This document shows, in pieces, positions 1 through 7,831 of a DNA stretch of 64,000 nt. Numbering within the stretch: the first letter of the stretch is position 1; each line of letters opens with the position of its first letter. Under the pieces are notes generated by a model, which was not told where the DNA came from, ran no database searches, and saw only the letters and a list, made by a program, of their open reading frames with translations. A program made the position numbers and the translations under genes. The stretch is from Bordetella parapertussis. GTDB taxonomy: Bacteria; Pseudomonadota; Gammaproteobacteria; Burkholderiales; Burkholderiaceae_C. The stretch covers positions 1 through 64,000 of the forward strand of contig CAMATW010000009.1 of NCBI GenBank assembly GCA_945861305.1, read 5' to 3'.

Positions 1-2
1 AA

Positions 3-689
3 AACGCCGTCAACTGGCTGGGTTTGAAAAACTTGGTGGGTACGTTTGCCCCTCCTTGGGCGGTCATCAACGACGGCGTGTTCATTGACTCACTCCCCGA
101 GCGCGAAAAGCGTTGCGGCATGTCCGAGGCGGTCAAAGTCTCTTTGATTCGTGACGGCGCGTTCTTCACTTGGCTGGAAAAGAATGCCCAAGCCTTGGCG
201 GGTTTCGATACGGTGGCTTTGTCTTACCTGATTAAGCGCTCAGCCCAAATTCACATGAACCAAATCGCCTTGGGTGGCGACCCCTTCGAATCTGGCTCGG
301 CCCGTCCCTTGGACTATGGCCATTGGGTCGCCCACAAACTTGAGCGAATGACGGATCAACACGAACTTAGCCACGGCGAGGCGGTGGCGATTGGTGTTGC
401 CATGGACGCCCATTACTCTGTGTTGGCAGGCCTGTTGCCAGCAGGCGAAGACTTGCGGGTGCATCGCTTGCTCAGCACACTCGGATTCAAACTTTGGAAC
501 GACCAGCTCGAAACCCGCAATGCCCAAGGCCGTTTGGCGGTGCTTCAAGGTTTGGCGGATTTCCGCGAGCATTTGGGAGGTGAACTCACCATCACCTTGC
601 TTGCTGGCATCGGTAAAGGCATAGAGGTTCACGAAATCAATGACGATTGGGTCACCCAATCTATCGCTTGGCTGAAACAGCACATTTGA
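3..689 (+). CDS. eboD: EboD, 3-dehydroquinate synthase-like protein (5' end outside window)
   Basis: The reading frame is open from base 3, so the N-terminal nucleotide-binding part lies upstream of the window. What remains (about 228 residues) matches the C-terminal half of the dehydroquinate synthase fold: a segment reading GTFAPPWAVIND near the start, the motif DYGHWVAHKLE, and LSHGEAVAIGV, where family members bind the active-site metal. The gene sits four bases ahead of an EboE-like gene and is followed by EboC- and EboA-like genes. That order identifies it as the ebo-cluster paralogue rather than the shikimate-pathway aroB. In ebo clusters the product is thought to help make or export a small metabolite; its actual substrate is not established. 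The family is certain; the EboD assignment rests on context. Confidence 0.85.
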   Translation, partial: NAVNWLGLKNLVGTFAPPWAVINDGVFIDSLPEREKRCGMSEAVKVSLIRDGAFFTWLEKNAQALAGFDTVALSYLIKRSAQIHMNQIALGGDPFESGSARPLDYGHWVAHKLERMTDQHELSHGEAVAIGVAMDAHYSVLAGLLPAGEDLRVHRLLSTLGFKLWNDQLETRNAQGRLAVLQGLADFREHLGGELTITLLAGIGKGIEVHEINDDWVTQSIAWLKQHI

Positions 690-693
690 TGTC

Positions 694-1896
694 ATGCATC
701 TGAAACGGCTTGCCGCCCAACCTCATCTCACCTACTGCACGAATATCCATGCAGGTGAGAGTTGGGATGAGGTAAGCCAAAGCTTGGACGCGTTTGTTCC
801 GACGATTCGAGATGCCGTCGCTGACGGTACTCCCATGGGCATAGGTTTGCGTTTGTCGGGGCAGGCCGCTTTCAGCTTGCACGAACCCAGCGTTTTGCTA
901 GCCTTTCAAGCGCAGCTGAAGTCGCTGAATGCCTACGTCTTCACGCTGAATGCCTTTCCCTACGGCACCTTCCATGGCGTGCCGGTCAAGCAAGATGTGT
1001 ATGCCCCTGATTGGACAGATGCAGAGCGTATGCGCTACACCTTGGCTTGCATTGATGTTTTGAGCGCTTTGTTGCCCGAAGGGGTGGACGGCAGCATATC
1101 CACCGTCCCTGTGGGCTTCAGAGGCGCCTGTGATGACCCTAACGCCATGGCTAAGGTTGTCAGCCATATGTTGCAGTGCGTGGCGCACATGGTGGGTATC
1201 AAACGTCAAACGGGCAAGCACATTGCCTTGGCCTTAGAACCAGAACCAGCTTGCTACTTGGAAACCATCCAAGAGGCTTCCCACTTCATCCAAACCCATG
1301 TCCGCAGTGAAAAGGCCGTGGCCGAATTGGCACAGGCCTTGGCGTGTTCCACCGAACTTGCTCAGCAAGCCTTGGCCGAGCATCTGGGTGTGTGCTTCGA
1401 CGTCTGCCACAGTGCCGTGGAGTTTGAAGACCCCGCGCAGGCCCTGCATGATTTGCGCCAAGCCGGCATTGCCATTCCCAAAATCCAACTCAGCAGTGCG
1501 GTTCGCATTCCCCAGATGACTGCGGCGCAACTGCCAACGGTGCAAGGTTTTGACGACGCTGTGTATTTACACCAAGTGGTGGTTCAGAATTCGGGACAAC
1601 TCACGCGTTTCATCGATTTACCCGATGCCGTGGCGGCATTTCATGGCGGTCAAGCGCAGGGTGAGTGGCGTGTGCATTGCCATGTGCCGGTTTTTTTACA
1701 AGACGCGGGGGCCATCTCCACCACCCAAGCGCAGTTGCTGCAAACCTTGGAGGCTTGCAAGCGCGAGGGCTTTTCTTCGCACCTCGAGGTGGAAACCTAC
1801 ACTTGGGATGTTTTGCCCGCTGCGCTCAAGACCGATTCCAAGGCACAAGCCATCGCCCGTGAACTGCTGTTTGTTAAAAAGGTCTTGCTGGCATGA
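694..1896 (+). CDS. eboE: EboE, TIM-barrel metabolite-traffic protein
   Basis: A 400-residue protein resembling the xylose isomerase-like TIM-barrel enzymes that are called EboE when found in ebo clusters. Visible features are an early segment TNIHAGESW, a central ALEPEPACYLET stretch followed by CFDVCHSAVEFED, and a late VHCHVPVF with SHLEVETYTWDVLP. The repeated His, Glu and Asp residues at strand ends suggest a metal-dependent sugar-phosphate-type active site; this is inference. The ATG lies four bases after the eboD stop, and the last four bases overlap the start of eboC, so translation is probably coupled. No signal peptide is seen, which suggests a cytoplasmic protein. Its biochemical reaction is unknown. 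Confidence 0.85.
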   Translation: MHLKRLAAQPHLTYCTNIHAGESWDEVSQSLDAFVPTIRDAVADGTPMGIGLRLSGQAAFSLHEPSVLLAFQAQLKSLNAYVFTLNAFPYGTFHGVPVKQDVYAPDWTDAERMRYTLACIDVLSALLPEGVDGSISTVPVGFRGACDDPNAMAKVVSHMLQCVAHMVGIKRQTGKHIALALEPEPACYLETIQEASHFIQTHVRSEKAVAELAQALACSTELAQQALAEHLGVCFDVCHSAVEFEDPAQALHDLRQAGIAIPKIQLSSAVRIPQMTAAQLPTVQGFDDAVYLHQVVVQNSGQLTRFIDLPDAVAAFHGGQAQGEWRVHCHVPVFLQDAGAISTTQAQLLQTLEACKREGFSSHLEVETYTWDVLPAALKTDSKAQAIARELLFVKKVLLA

Positions 1897-2762
1897 ATAC
1901 CCCACGTACTGGATTTGCCACTTATTTAAAGATTGGACGAGTGTCTAATTTACCCACCGTCTGGACCAATGTGCTGGCTGGCGCTTTTCTTTCGGGTCAT
2001 GCGGCCGATGTACCCACCTTGTTGTGGGTGATGCTGGCCATCACCTTGTTCTACACCGGCGGCATGTACCTCAATGATGCGTTTGACGCGGATATTGATG
2101 CGCGTGAACGTCCCAATCGTCCCATTCCCTCGGGTCAAATTTCTGCCAAGGCGGTGTCTGCCATCGGCTGCGCCATGTTGATGGGCGGTATTTTCATCGT
2201 GGCTCCCTATGGTGTGCTGGCTGTTCAAGCTGGCGCAGCTTTGAGCTTGGCCATTCTTTTGTACAACGCGTGGCACAAAGGCAATGTGTTTTCGCCTGTC
2301 ATCATGGGCAGCTGCCGTGCTTTGGTGTATGCCTTGGCGGCTTGGGTGTGTTTGCCGCAGTCACCCGACGTTTTGCTGTGGGGCATGTTGGCCGTTTTTG
2401 CGCACATTGCTGGTTTGACCTATGCCGCAAAACAAGAAAGTTTGGACCGCATCGACCGCCTTTGGCCTTTGTTTATTTTGGTCTTGCCCTTTGCCATTTT
2501 TGTGCTCAATTTCCCCGTGACTCCGTTGGCTTTGCTGACCTTGTTGCTGTTGGCTGTGGCGGATATTTTGGCGGTGCGTTTGTTGGCCTTGCGTCGTCAA
2601 GGCGGAGATGTGCCCAGGGCTGTTGCGCAGCTGATTGCGGCTTGTGCTCTGCTAGACGCAGCAGCTGTGGCTTTCTCTGGAGGCAGTTGGTCTTGGGTGC
2701 TTGCTTGCGTACTGGCTTATCTGGCTTGCCGTTTGTTTCAAAAATTCATTCCAGGCACTTGA
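1893..2762 (+). CDS. eboC: EboC, UbiA-family prenyltransferase
   Basis: A 289-residue polytopic membrane protein of the UbiA prenyltransferase superfamily. The first aspartate-rich motif, NDAFDADIDARERPNRPIPSG (near residues 60-80), is the site that binds prenyl diphosphate through magnesium. The rest is about eight hydrophobic helices. The second acidic motif is weaker than in UbiA proper, around ESLDRIDRLWPL. The start codon overlaps the eboE stop (ATGA). In ebo clusters this protein is proposed to prenylate a precursor, perhaps to carry it through the membrane; acceptor and donor are unknown. It could be mistaken for a ubiquinone or haem O biosynthetic enzyme, but the neighbours argue against that. 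Confidence 0.87.
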   Translation: MNTPRTGFATYLKIGRVSNLPTVWTNVLAGAFLSGHAADVPTLLWVMLAITLFYTGGMYLNDAFDADIDARERPNRPIPSGQISAKAVSAIGCAMLMGGIFIVAPYGVLAVQAGAALSLAILLYNAWHKGNVFSPVIMGSCRALVYALAAWVCLPQSPDVLLWGMLAVFAHIAGLTYAAKQESLDRIDRLWPLFILVLPFAIFVLNFPVTPLALLTLLLLAVADILAVRLLALRRQGGDVPRAVAQLIAACALLDAAAVAFSGGSWSWVLACVLAYLACRLFQKFIPGT

Positions 2763-2768
2763 TCGCAT

Positions 2769-3677
2769 ATGTTCCTTCAGTATCACCATTTGTCACCCAC
2801 AGCTATTCCTCAAGCCATCGACTTGCTGAGTGCTTGGTTGAAGACACGTATGCCCACAGAAGCGTTTGCATGGTTTGACACCGAGTTGCGTGGCTTGCAA
2901 ACCCAAGCCGAACAAGCGCGCTGGTTCAAGGCCTTGGGGATGGCGCCGCGCAAGCTTGGCAAGGCCGATTTACAGCCGACTGCAGTGGAGTTGCAGGCCG
3001 CTCAAACACTGCGTCAGGGCTTGGACCCCACCGAGTGGAGCGTTGACCAAACAGCGCGTATTGCCTTCACCCTCGCGTTCTACCAAGGCGATGAGGCGGG
3101 TTTTGTGCAGCAGGTGGCGATGCTGGTCGACACCTCCGAGATCAACGAACTGCTGGCCATCTTCCGTGGCTTTGCGCTGTTTCCTCACCCCCAAGCTTTA
3201 GAGCCAAAGGCACGTGAGGCCATTCGCTCGACCATGCGACCGGTATACGAGGCTATGTCGCACCGTAACCCTTACCCGTTGGAGTTTTTTGATGAAGCGG
3301 CTTGGAACCAGATGATCGTCAAGGCGTTTTTCTTGGATTCTTCTATTTGGCAAATCCAAGGCGTCGACGATCGCTACAACGCTGATCTGTCGGTCATTCT
3401 CATTTCGCTGGTGCAAGAGCGCTGGGCGGCAGGGCGCTTCATTGCGCCCGAAATTTGGCGTTGTGCCGTGCCTCATGCCAATGCCGAGGGGGTAGCCGTC
3501 ATATTGCAAGCCTTGGCTGGAAAAGCTTTGGAGCGTGAGCAGCAGGTGATTGCCAAAATTTGTTTGAGTCACCCCGCGCTATGCGCTCCTGAGGTGGTGC
3601 AAGCGGTCAAGGCCATGTCGTGGTCCGTCTACCCCAGCGGCTTGCCTTGGTCCAGCTTTGCATCTGTTTCTTATTAA
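2769..3677 (+). CDS. eboA: EboA-like protein
   Basis: A 302-residue soluble protein with no signal peptide or membrane segment. It is rich in helices and has a repeated pattern typical of EboA: an ALGMAPRKLGKADL stretch near residue 55, an AFTLAFYQGDEAGF stretch near 105, and SSIWQIQGVDDRYNADLSVIL near 200. It begins six bases after the eboC stop and is probably the last ebo gene here; eboB and eboF are not seen within the window. Function is unknown beyond co-occurrence with the other ebo genes. I recognise it from general sequence character and position, so the symbol is a little less certain than for eboC or eboE. Confidence 0.8.
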   Translation: MFLQYHHLSPTAIPQAIDLLSAWLKTRMPTEAFAWFDTELRGLQTQAEQARWFKALGMAPRKLGKADLQPTAVELQAAQTLRQGLDPTEWSVDQTARIAFTLAFYQGDEAGFVQQVAMLVDTSEINELLAIFRGFALFPHPQALEPKAREAIRSTMRPVYEAMSHRNPYPLEFFDEAAWNQMIVKAFFLDSSIWQIQGVDDRYNADLSVILISLVQERWAAGRFIAPEIWRCAVPHANAEGVAVILQALAGKALEREQQVIAKICLSHPALCAPEVVQAVKAMSWSVYPSGLPWSSFASVSY

Positions 3678-3695
3678 ACTTTTGGCGAACAGATC

Positions 3696-4004
3696 TTGAA
3701 CGATTCTTTTAACAAATCAGCCTGCGCAGATCATGCAGGCAAAGTAGCTCCCGTTATCAACCGCAGCCGTTGCGAAGGCAAGGCCGACTGTGTCGCCGTC
3801 TGCCCCTATGGGGTGTTTGAGGTGCGCCAATTCACTTGGGAAGAGCTGGGAGATATTTCTTTGCGTGGCAAGCTTAAGGCTTGGGCGCATAAACGCATGC
3901 AAGCCGATGTGGTGGCACCAGAGGCTTGCCATGCCTGCGGTTTGTGCCTGAAGTCTTGCCCAGAAGATGCCATCACGCTAGAGGCACAAATACTCAGGGC
4001 ATGA
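3696..4004 (+). CDS. 2[4Fe-4S] ferredoxin
   Basis: A 102-residue protein with two cysteine clusters. The first reads C-x5-C-x3-CPYGVF (residues about 26-38) and the second CHACGLCLKSCPEDAI (about 78-95). Together they give eight ligands for two [4Fe-4S] centres, with an inserted helix-rich segment of about 40 residues between them. No signal peptide is visible, so it is probably cytoplasmic. The only suitable start is TTG at 3696, which places it 18 bases after eboA on the same strand, so it is likely transcribed with the ebo genes. Its 3' end overlaps the convergent cytochrome c gene by 11 bases. The electron partner is unknown. Confidence 0.85.
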   Translation: MNDSFNKSACADHAGKVAPVINRSRCEGKADCVAVCPYGVFEVRQFTWEELGDISLRGKLKAWAHKRMQADVVAPEACHACGLCLKSCPEDAITLEAQILRA

Positions 4005-4404
4005 ACTCTTCGCCCATGATGAAGGCCGTGACACCAATGCGTTGTTGCAGGCTAAACACAGCCTTCCAAGCGGGCATTTTGCGAAAACCATTGGTGATTC
4101 GGTCGTATACAAAGTCGGCTTGGTAATTGGATGGTTTGAGCTTGGGTGCTTTGCCTGGGTAGGCGCTGTTGCCGTGGCAATGGCGGCATTGGCCGTCCCA
4201 CACCTGCTTGCCAGCTTCAACATTGGCAGGGTCTTTGATCATGGCCGCGGTGAATACAGGAACAGCTTCATCGTTGGCGGCAGGGGCCGCAGCTTCTTCA
4301 GACCAAACGGAGGTGCTTGCTAAGCCAAAAGCCAGCAGTGTTGAAACACACAGCATCAGCGGTGCGCGGCACAGGAATTTGAATGGAGGATGTGAAGTTT
4401 TCAT
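3994..4404 (-). CDS. Secreted monohaem cytochrome c
   Basis: A 136-residue protein starting at the ATG at 4404; an upstream in-frame extension to 4446 is ignored because a signal peptide begins right after this ATG (MKTSHPPFKF, then a hydrophobic stretch and a cleavage-like AST..SVWSEE). A single haem-binding motif, CRHCH, follows KQVWDGQ near residue 72. Lys- and Pro-rich residues follow, with a candidate Met ligand at NGFRKMPAW. Class I c-type cytochromes of this size carry electrons in the periplasm. It lies downstream of a PQQ-type sugar dehydrogenase on the same strand, a natural electron donor, although a terminator separates them. Confidence 0.85.
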   Translation of the reverse strand: MKTSHPPFKFLCRAPLMLCVSTLLAFGLASTSVWSEEAAAPAANDEAVPVFTAAMIKDPANVEAGKQVWDGQCRHCHGNSAYPGKAPKLKPSNYQADFVYDRITNGFRKMPAWKAVFSLQQRIGVTAFIMGEEFMP

Positions 4405-4424
4405 GACATAAGTATATGCAAAAA

Positions 4425-4459
4425 AAAACTGCCACCCATGTCGCACAGGTGGCAGTTTT
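4425..4459 (-). terminator. Rho-independent terminator of the PQQ dehydrogenase gene
   Basis: A perfect 12-bp stem (arms 4425-4436 and 4448-4459, AAAACTGCCACC pairing with GGTGGCAGTTTT) with an 11-base loop, followed on the minus strand by a run of eight T. It begins 18 bases after the stop codon of the dehydrogenase gene and immediately precedes the cytochrome c gene. Confidence 0.9.
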
Positions 4460-4477
4460 CAGCCTTAGATTACAAAA

Positions 4478-5788
4478 TTATTTGGTAACAACTTTGTAGA
4501 TGGTATCTTGCGAACCATTGGGGCCAGTGGTAACGGAAGTCAAGGCATAGACGTCACCTTTGTTATCTTGGGCGAAAGCCAGGATGTAAGGGATCTTGCC
4601 GTTGGGGGTTCCACCTTGGACTTCAACAGAAGCAACTTCCATGGACCATTTGCCATCAGAACCTTTGGTGCCGATGAAAATTTGGCCGTCGTTTTCAGCA
4701 AAGCCTTTGCTCCAGTCGCCGAAGATGTACTTGCCTTTAGAGCCAGTGCCATCACCGCGTGAAACATAACCACCAGTGACGGAAATGCCTTTGCAACCGT
4801 TAGGAACGGCTGTGCAATTGGCGTATTCCATGATGGAAGCAGTGATACCAGACTTGTCGCAGCTAGCAGGATGGTTGTCAGGCTCTGCCCAGTTGAAGCA
4901 GCGCATCACACCTTCCACACGACGCCAGCCGGCGTTTTGGCCTTTTTCGGTGGCTTTGATGGCTTCCCAGCTGTTTTGCTGCACATCGCCGCAATACAGG
5001 GTAGATCCACCGGCCATGTCGAATGAACATCTCCATGGGTTACGGAAGCCATAAGCCCAGATTTCTGGCAAAACGTCTTTCTTGCCGACAAATGGATTGT
5101 CAGAAGGAATACCGTAAGGCTTGTCGCCTGTACGGGCATCAACGTCGAGGCGCAGGATTTTGCCCATGGCGGTGGTCAAATCTTGACCGTTACCGATCAA
5201 AGGATTGTGGCCAATGCCCCAGTCGTTGGCATAACCGCCGTCACCGGAGGCGATGTACAACTTCTTGTCAGGACCAAAACCAATCCAGTGACCATTGTGG
5301 TTGAACTGGGGCCAGCTGATGGAATGGATACGACGAGCAGAAGCCATGTCGGCAATGTTTTTGTCGGATTTGGAGACGGTGTACTCTTCAACCACGTTGC
5401 TGTGGTTGTACCAAAGCATTTGACCCAAATCTGATTGGTAGTCCAAGTGAGCTGAGTAAGCCACATAGAACTTGCCGTTCGATTTGAAATCGGGGTGGAA
5501 AGCCAAACCTAACAAACCGCGCTCGTCGAAGTCAGCCATCAGCGGAACGATTTTGCTGCGGATGTCGAGGAAAGTGCCAGAGATTTTGCCGTTTTCAAGG
5601 ATCTTGATACGACCATTTTGCTCAGTGATGAACATGCGGCTATCACCGGCAGGTTGCACCATCGACAGCGGCGTGTTGATACCGCTGACTACTTTTTCCA
5701 GCTTGACGCTAGGGCCGGCGTGTGCTGCCGAGCCAAAGGCCATCAATGTAGTCGCAGCGATAGCCGCAACCAGTTTAAGTGCACGCAT
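4478..5788 (-). CDS. Periplasmic PQQ-dependent sugar dehydrogenase
   Basis: A 436-residue protein of the soluble aldose sugar dehydrogenase (GSDH-like) beta-propeller family. The start at 5788 is chosen because AGGAG sits seven bases upstream and a clean signal peptide follows (MRALKLVAAIAATTLMAFG, cleaved after AHA). Family segments seen are ITEQNGRIKILENG, DERGLLGLAFHPDF, then SWPQFNHNGHWIGFGPDKKLYIASGDGG and WAYGFRNPWRCSFD. In relatives these supply the catalytic His and the PQQ- and Ca-binding residues. It would oxidise aldoses or similar polyols in the periplasm and pass electrons to a cytochrome or quinone. Substrate cannot be told from sequence. It is monocistronic or first in its unit, with a terminator after it. 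Confidence 0.87.
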   Translation of the reverse strand: MRALKLVAAIAATTLMAFGSAAHAGPSVKLEKVVSGINTPLSMVQPAGDSRMFITEQNGRIKILENGKISGTFLDIRSKIVPLMADFDERGLLGLAFHPDFKSNGKFYVAYSAHLDYQSDLGQMLWYNHSNVVEEYTVSKSDKNIADMASARRIHSISWPQFNHNGHWIGFGPDKKLYIASGDGGYANDWGIGHNPLIGNGQDLTTAMGKILRLDVDARTGDKPYGIPSDNPFVGKKDVLPEIWAYGFRNPWRCSFDMAGGSTLYCGDVQQNSWEAIKATEKGQNAGWRRVEGVMRCFNWAEPDNHPASCDKSGITASIMEYANCTAVPNGCKGISVTGGYVSRGDGTGSKGKYIFGDWSKGFAENDGQIFIGTKGSDGKWSMEVASVEVQGGTPNGKIPYILAFAQDNKGDVYALTSVTTGPNGSQDTIYKVVTK

Positions 5789-6230
5789 TAGAGAACTCCT
5801 CATCTTTGTGAATTGAACATACAACCCCGACATACTGCTACCAAGTAAACTTGTCAGCCCTGTTCGTGGGATTACACCCTTTAATCAGGCAAATGAATGA
5901 TAGAACTCTTGCAATCCCCTTTGCATAGGTGTTAACTCTATGCTTGGTATTTGCAGGGAAATTTCTTTTGGTGTAAGGTTTTGTGTGTAGGTATCAGGGG
6001 TGTTTCTTGCATTTTTTTGGCGCGCGGTTGTGTTAGCCCTATTTCGCCCTTTCAAAATGCTGCCCCAATGCGCCAAGTTAGTGGTTAGATATCGATTTAT
6101 TAGCTCTAAAGAATTCATAACAAGCTGATGCATCCCCAAATATGAGCTTTTAAAAATATTTTGGTTGATTTGTCATCCGTCTTGCATGGTGGGGCGTTGA
6201 GGTTAGCAAGATCATTAACCCTTGACTCCC
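5789..6230. other. 442-bp gap without a convincing gene
   Basis: This is the longest apparently non-coding stretch in the window. It is visibly AT-richer than its flanks. It must carry the promoter of the PQQ dehydrogenase (minus strand) and possibly that of the small downstream ORF (plus strand). I find no clear sigma-70 promoter, hairpin or known RNA. One minus-strand frame (5885-6139, 84 codons) is open but has no ribosome-binding site and no protein-like signature. Confidence 0.6.
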
Positions 6231-6422
6231 ATGAACAAATCACCCCCCGACCAGCCCGCAAAGCCTACCGAGGCTATAGGCAACGGCACTTACGTTCCTT
6301 CAGAAAACACCCCCATCCGCAATACCTTCGAGCGCATCCGTAGCCAATTGGCGCAAGAGGCAGAGCAAAAAAGCCGCCCTGTCTCTCGTTTGTACCCTGG
6401 CCTACGTGCCCTTCGCGCTTAA
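6231..6422 (+). CDS. Small conserved-looking hypothetical protein
   Basis: A 63-residue, hydrophilic, Pro/Arg-rich protein: MNKSPPDQPAKP at the start, a charged helix NTFERIRSQLAQEAEQK in the middle and SRLYPGLRALRA at the end. No membrane segment or known motif is visible. Its 3' end overlaps the end of the convergent hydratase gene by four bases, as expected for a real gene in this compact genome. No strong ribosome-binding site precedes the ATG. I do not recognise a family; it may be a small nucleic-acid- or protein-binding factor, but that is a guess. Confidence 0.5.
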   Translation: MNKSPPDQPAKPTEAIGNGTYVPSENTPIRNTFERIRSQLAQEAEQKSRPVSRLYPGLRALRA

Positions 6423-7222
6423 TTTAATTTAATTTTTAACCCTGTCAAAGGAAGGTCATAGCGGCTTTCCCACTGCTGGCCAGCCTTCAAAGGCCACGCG
6501 TCTGTCCAAGTCCCTGTCGTAATCACATCACCCGCCTGCACATCAGTCGCCCCAGGGCATTGCCGCAGGGCTTTCAAAAAATACAGTAAGGCCATCAAGG
6601 GGCTGTCAAGCACATTGCTGGCGTGTCCCGTCTCCAACGTTTTCCCCTCGTGCATCAGTCGCAGCGACAAACCCGATAGCAGCATATGCAAAGCCTCGCC
6701 GTCAGGGGCCACATCGCGCACCGCCAAGGGCTTGCCCACCAACAAATGTGCATGTAGTGCGCTGTCGGTCACGGTGTCGGCCACTTTGAAGCGCCAATCG
6801 GCAGCGTGCGATTGAACGATTTCAAAGCCGCAGGCCATCCACTCGATGGACTCAAACAGGTTGTGCGCCGTCAGATCTGCGGGTGGTGTGCTGCGCATGC
6901 CAAACACCAATTCGGGTTCCAAGCGCGGCTGACTCATGTGGCTGATGTCGACCAAGCCCTCGCCTTGCGCGTCGGCAAAGCTTAAGGTGGTATTCCACAC
7001 CGTGCCCCAGACGGGCTCGAACACTTGGTAGCGTTCCCAAATGCTGCGGTTGGTGAAGCCAATTTTGAAGCCGCGCGGTTGTTCACCGCGCTGCACACGC
7101 AACTGGCGCACTTGCAAAGCGGTTTGGTAGGCCAGCGAGATATCGCTGGGGATGGACGCTGCGCTATCGGCGGTCCATAGGCTGCCTTGATCGATATGCT
7201 GCAAAAGTGTTTCGGGTGTCAT
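6419..7222 (-). CDS. MhpD-like 2-keto-4-pentenoate hydratase / decarboxylase family protein
   Basis: A 267-residue protein of the fumarylacetoacetate hydrolase fold, hydratase/decarboxylase branch (MhpD, DmpE, DmpH). Family signs are GFKIGFTNRSIWERY (near 55), RLEPELVFGM (near 100) where Glu residues bind magnesium, a central SIEWMACGFEIVQSH, and VQAGDVITTGTWTDAWPLKAG near the C-terminus. Members hydrate 2-hydroxypentadienoate or decarboxylate 4-oxalocrotonate in aromatic meta-cleavage pathways, but no other pathway genes lie nearby, so the substrate is open. A second relative lies at 58823-59641. It is convergent with the small ORF and divergent from yaeQ. Confidence 0.85.
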   Translation of the reverse strand: MTPETLLQHIDQGSLWTADSAASIPSDISLAYQTALQVRQLRVQRGEQPRGFKIGFTNRSIWERYQVFEPVWGTVWNTTLSFADAQGEGLVDISHMSQPRLEPELVFGMRSTPPADLTAHNLFESIEWMACGFEIVQSHAADWRFKVADTVTDSALHAHLLVGKPLAVRDVAPDGEALHMLLSGLSLRLMHEGKTLETGHASNVLDSPLMALLYFLKALRQCPGATDVQAGDVITTGTWTDAWPLKAGQQWESRYDLPLTGLKIKLN

Positions 7223-7264
7223 GGTGGGTGCTTGTGAGGGATAGGGCGCAGACTATCATCGCCC

Positions 7265-7825
7265 ATGGCCATCAAATCTACCATCTACAAGGCGCAGCTG
7301 CAGATCGCCGACATCGACCATGGCTATTACGCCGACCATGCGCTGACCTTGGCACGTCACCCCAGCGAGACCGACGAGCGCATGATGGTGCGGCTTGTCG
7401 CCCTCGCCATGAACGCCCATGAGGTGCAAGACCTGTGTCAAGGCGATGCGGTGCTGGCGTTTGGGGCTGGCTTGTCCGACCCCGATGACCCCGATGTATC
7501 GATCACCGATTACACAGGACGCAAACGGGTATGGATAGAGGTGGGGCAGCCCGAAGAAAAGCCCATGCTGCGTGCTTGCAGTAAATCTGACCGTGTCTTG
7601 GTGTATGCCTTTGCCCATTCGGCGGATATTTGGTGGCGTGGCATCGAGAACAAATTGCATCGCCAAGACAAACTGAAAGTGATGCGAATTCCTTCTGAGG
7701 CCTCGCAAGCCATGGCTGCGATGGCCGAGCGCAGCATGCAATTGCAAGCCACCATCCAAGAGGGGGGTATGACGCTGAGCAGTCATTTGGGCAGCGTGCA
7801 TTTCGAGACGGTGGTGTGGCGCTGA
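7265..7825 (+). CDS. yaeQ: YaeQ family protein
   Basis: A 186-residue protein matching the YaeQ family: N-terminal MAIKSTIYKAQLQIADIDHGYY, a central ERMMVRLVALAMNAHE, VWIEVGQPEEKPMLRAC, then DKLKVMRIPS. The family fold is related to PD-(D/E)xK nucleases, and E. coli YaeQ was once reported to compensate for RfaH loss. Its real role is not settled. It is cytoplasmic, monocistronic, divergent from the hydratase and convergent with umuC. Confidence 0.9.
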   Translation: MAIKSTIYKAQLQIADIDHGYYADHALTLARHPSETDERMMVRLVALAMNAHEVQDLCQGDAVLAFGAGLSDPDDPDVSITDYTGRKRVWIEVGQPEEKPMLRACSKSDRVLVYAFAHSADIWWRGIENKLHRQDKLKVMRIPSEASQAMAAMAERSMQLQATIQEGGMTLSSHLGSVHFETVVWR

Positions 7826-7831
7826 ACACGC

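Noticed and set aside
5885-6139. 84-codon minus-strand frame in the long gap
   Set aside because: No ribosome-binding site, no protein-like pattern and AT-rich composition; probably chance.
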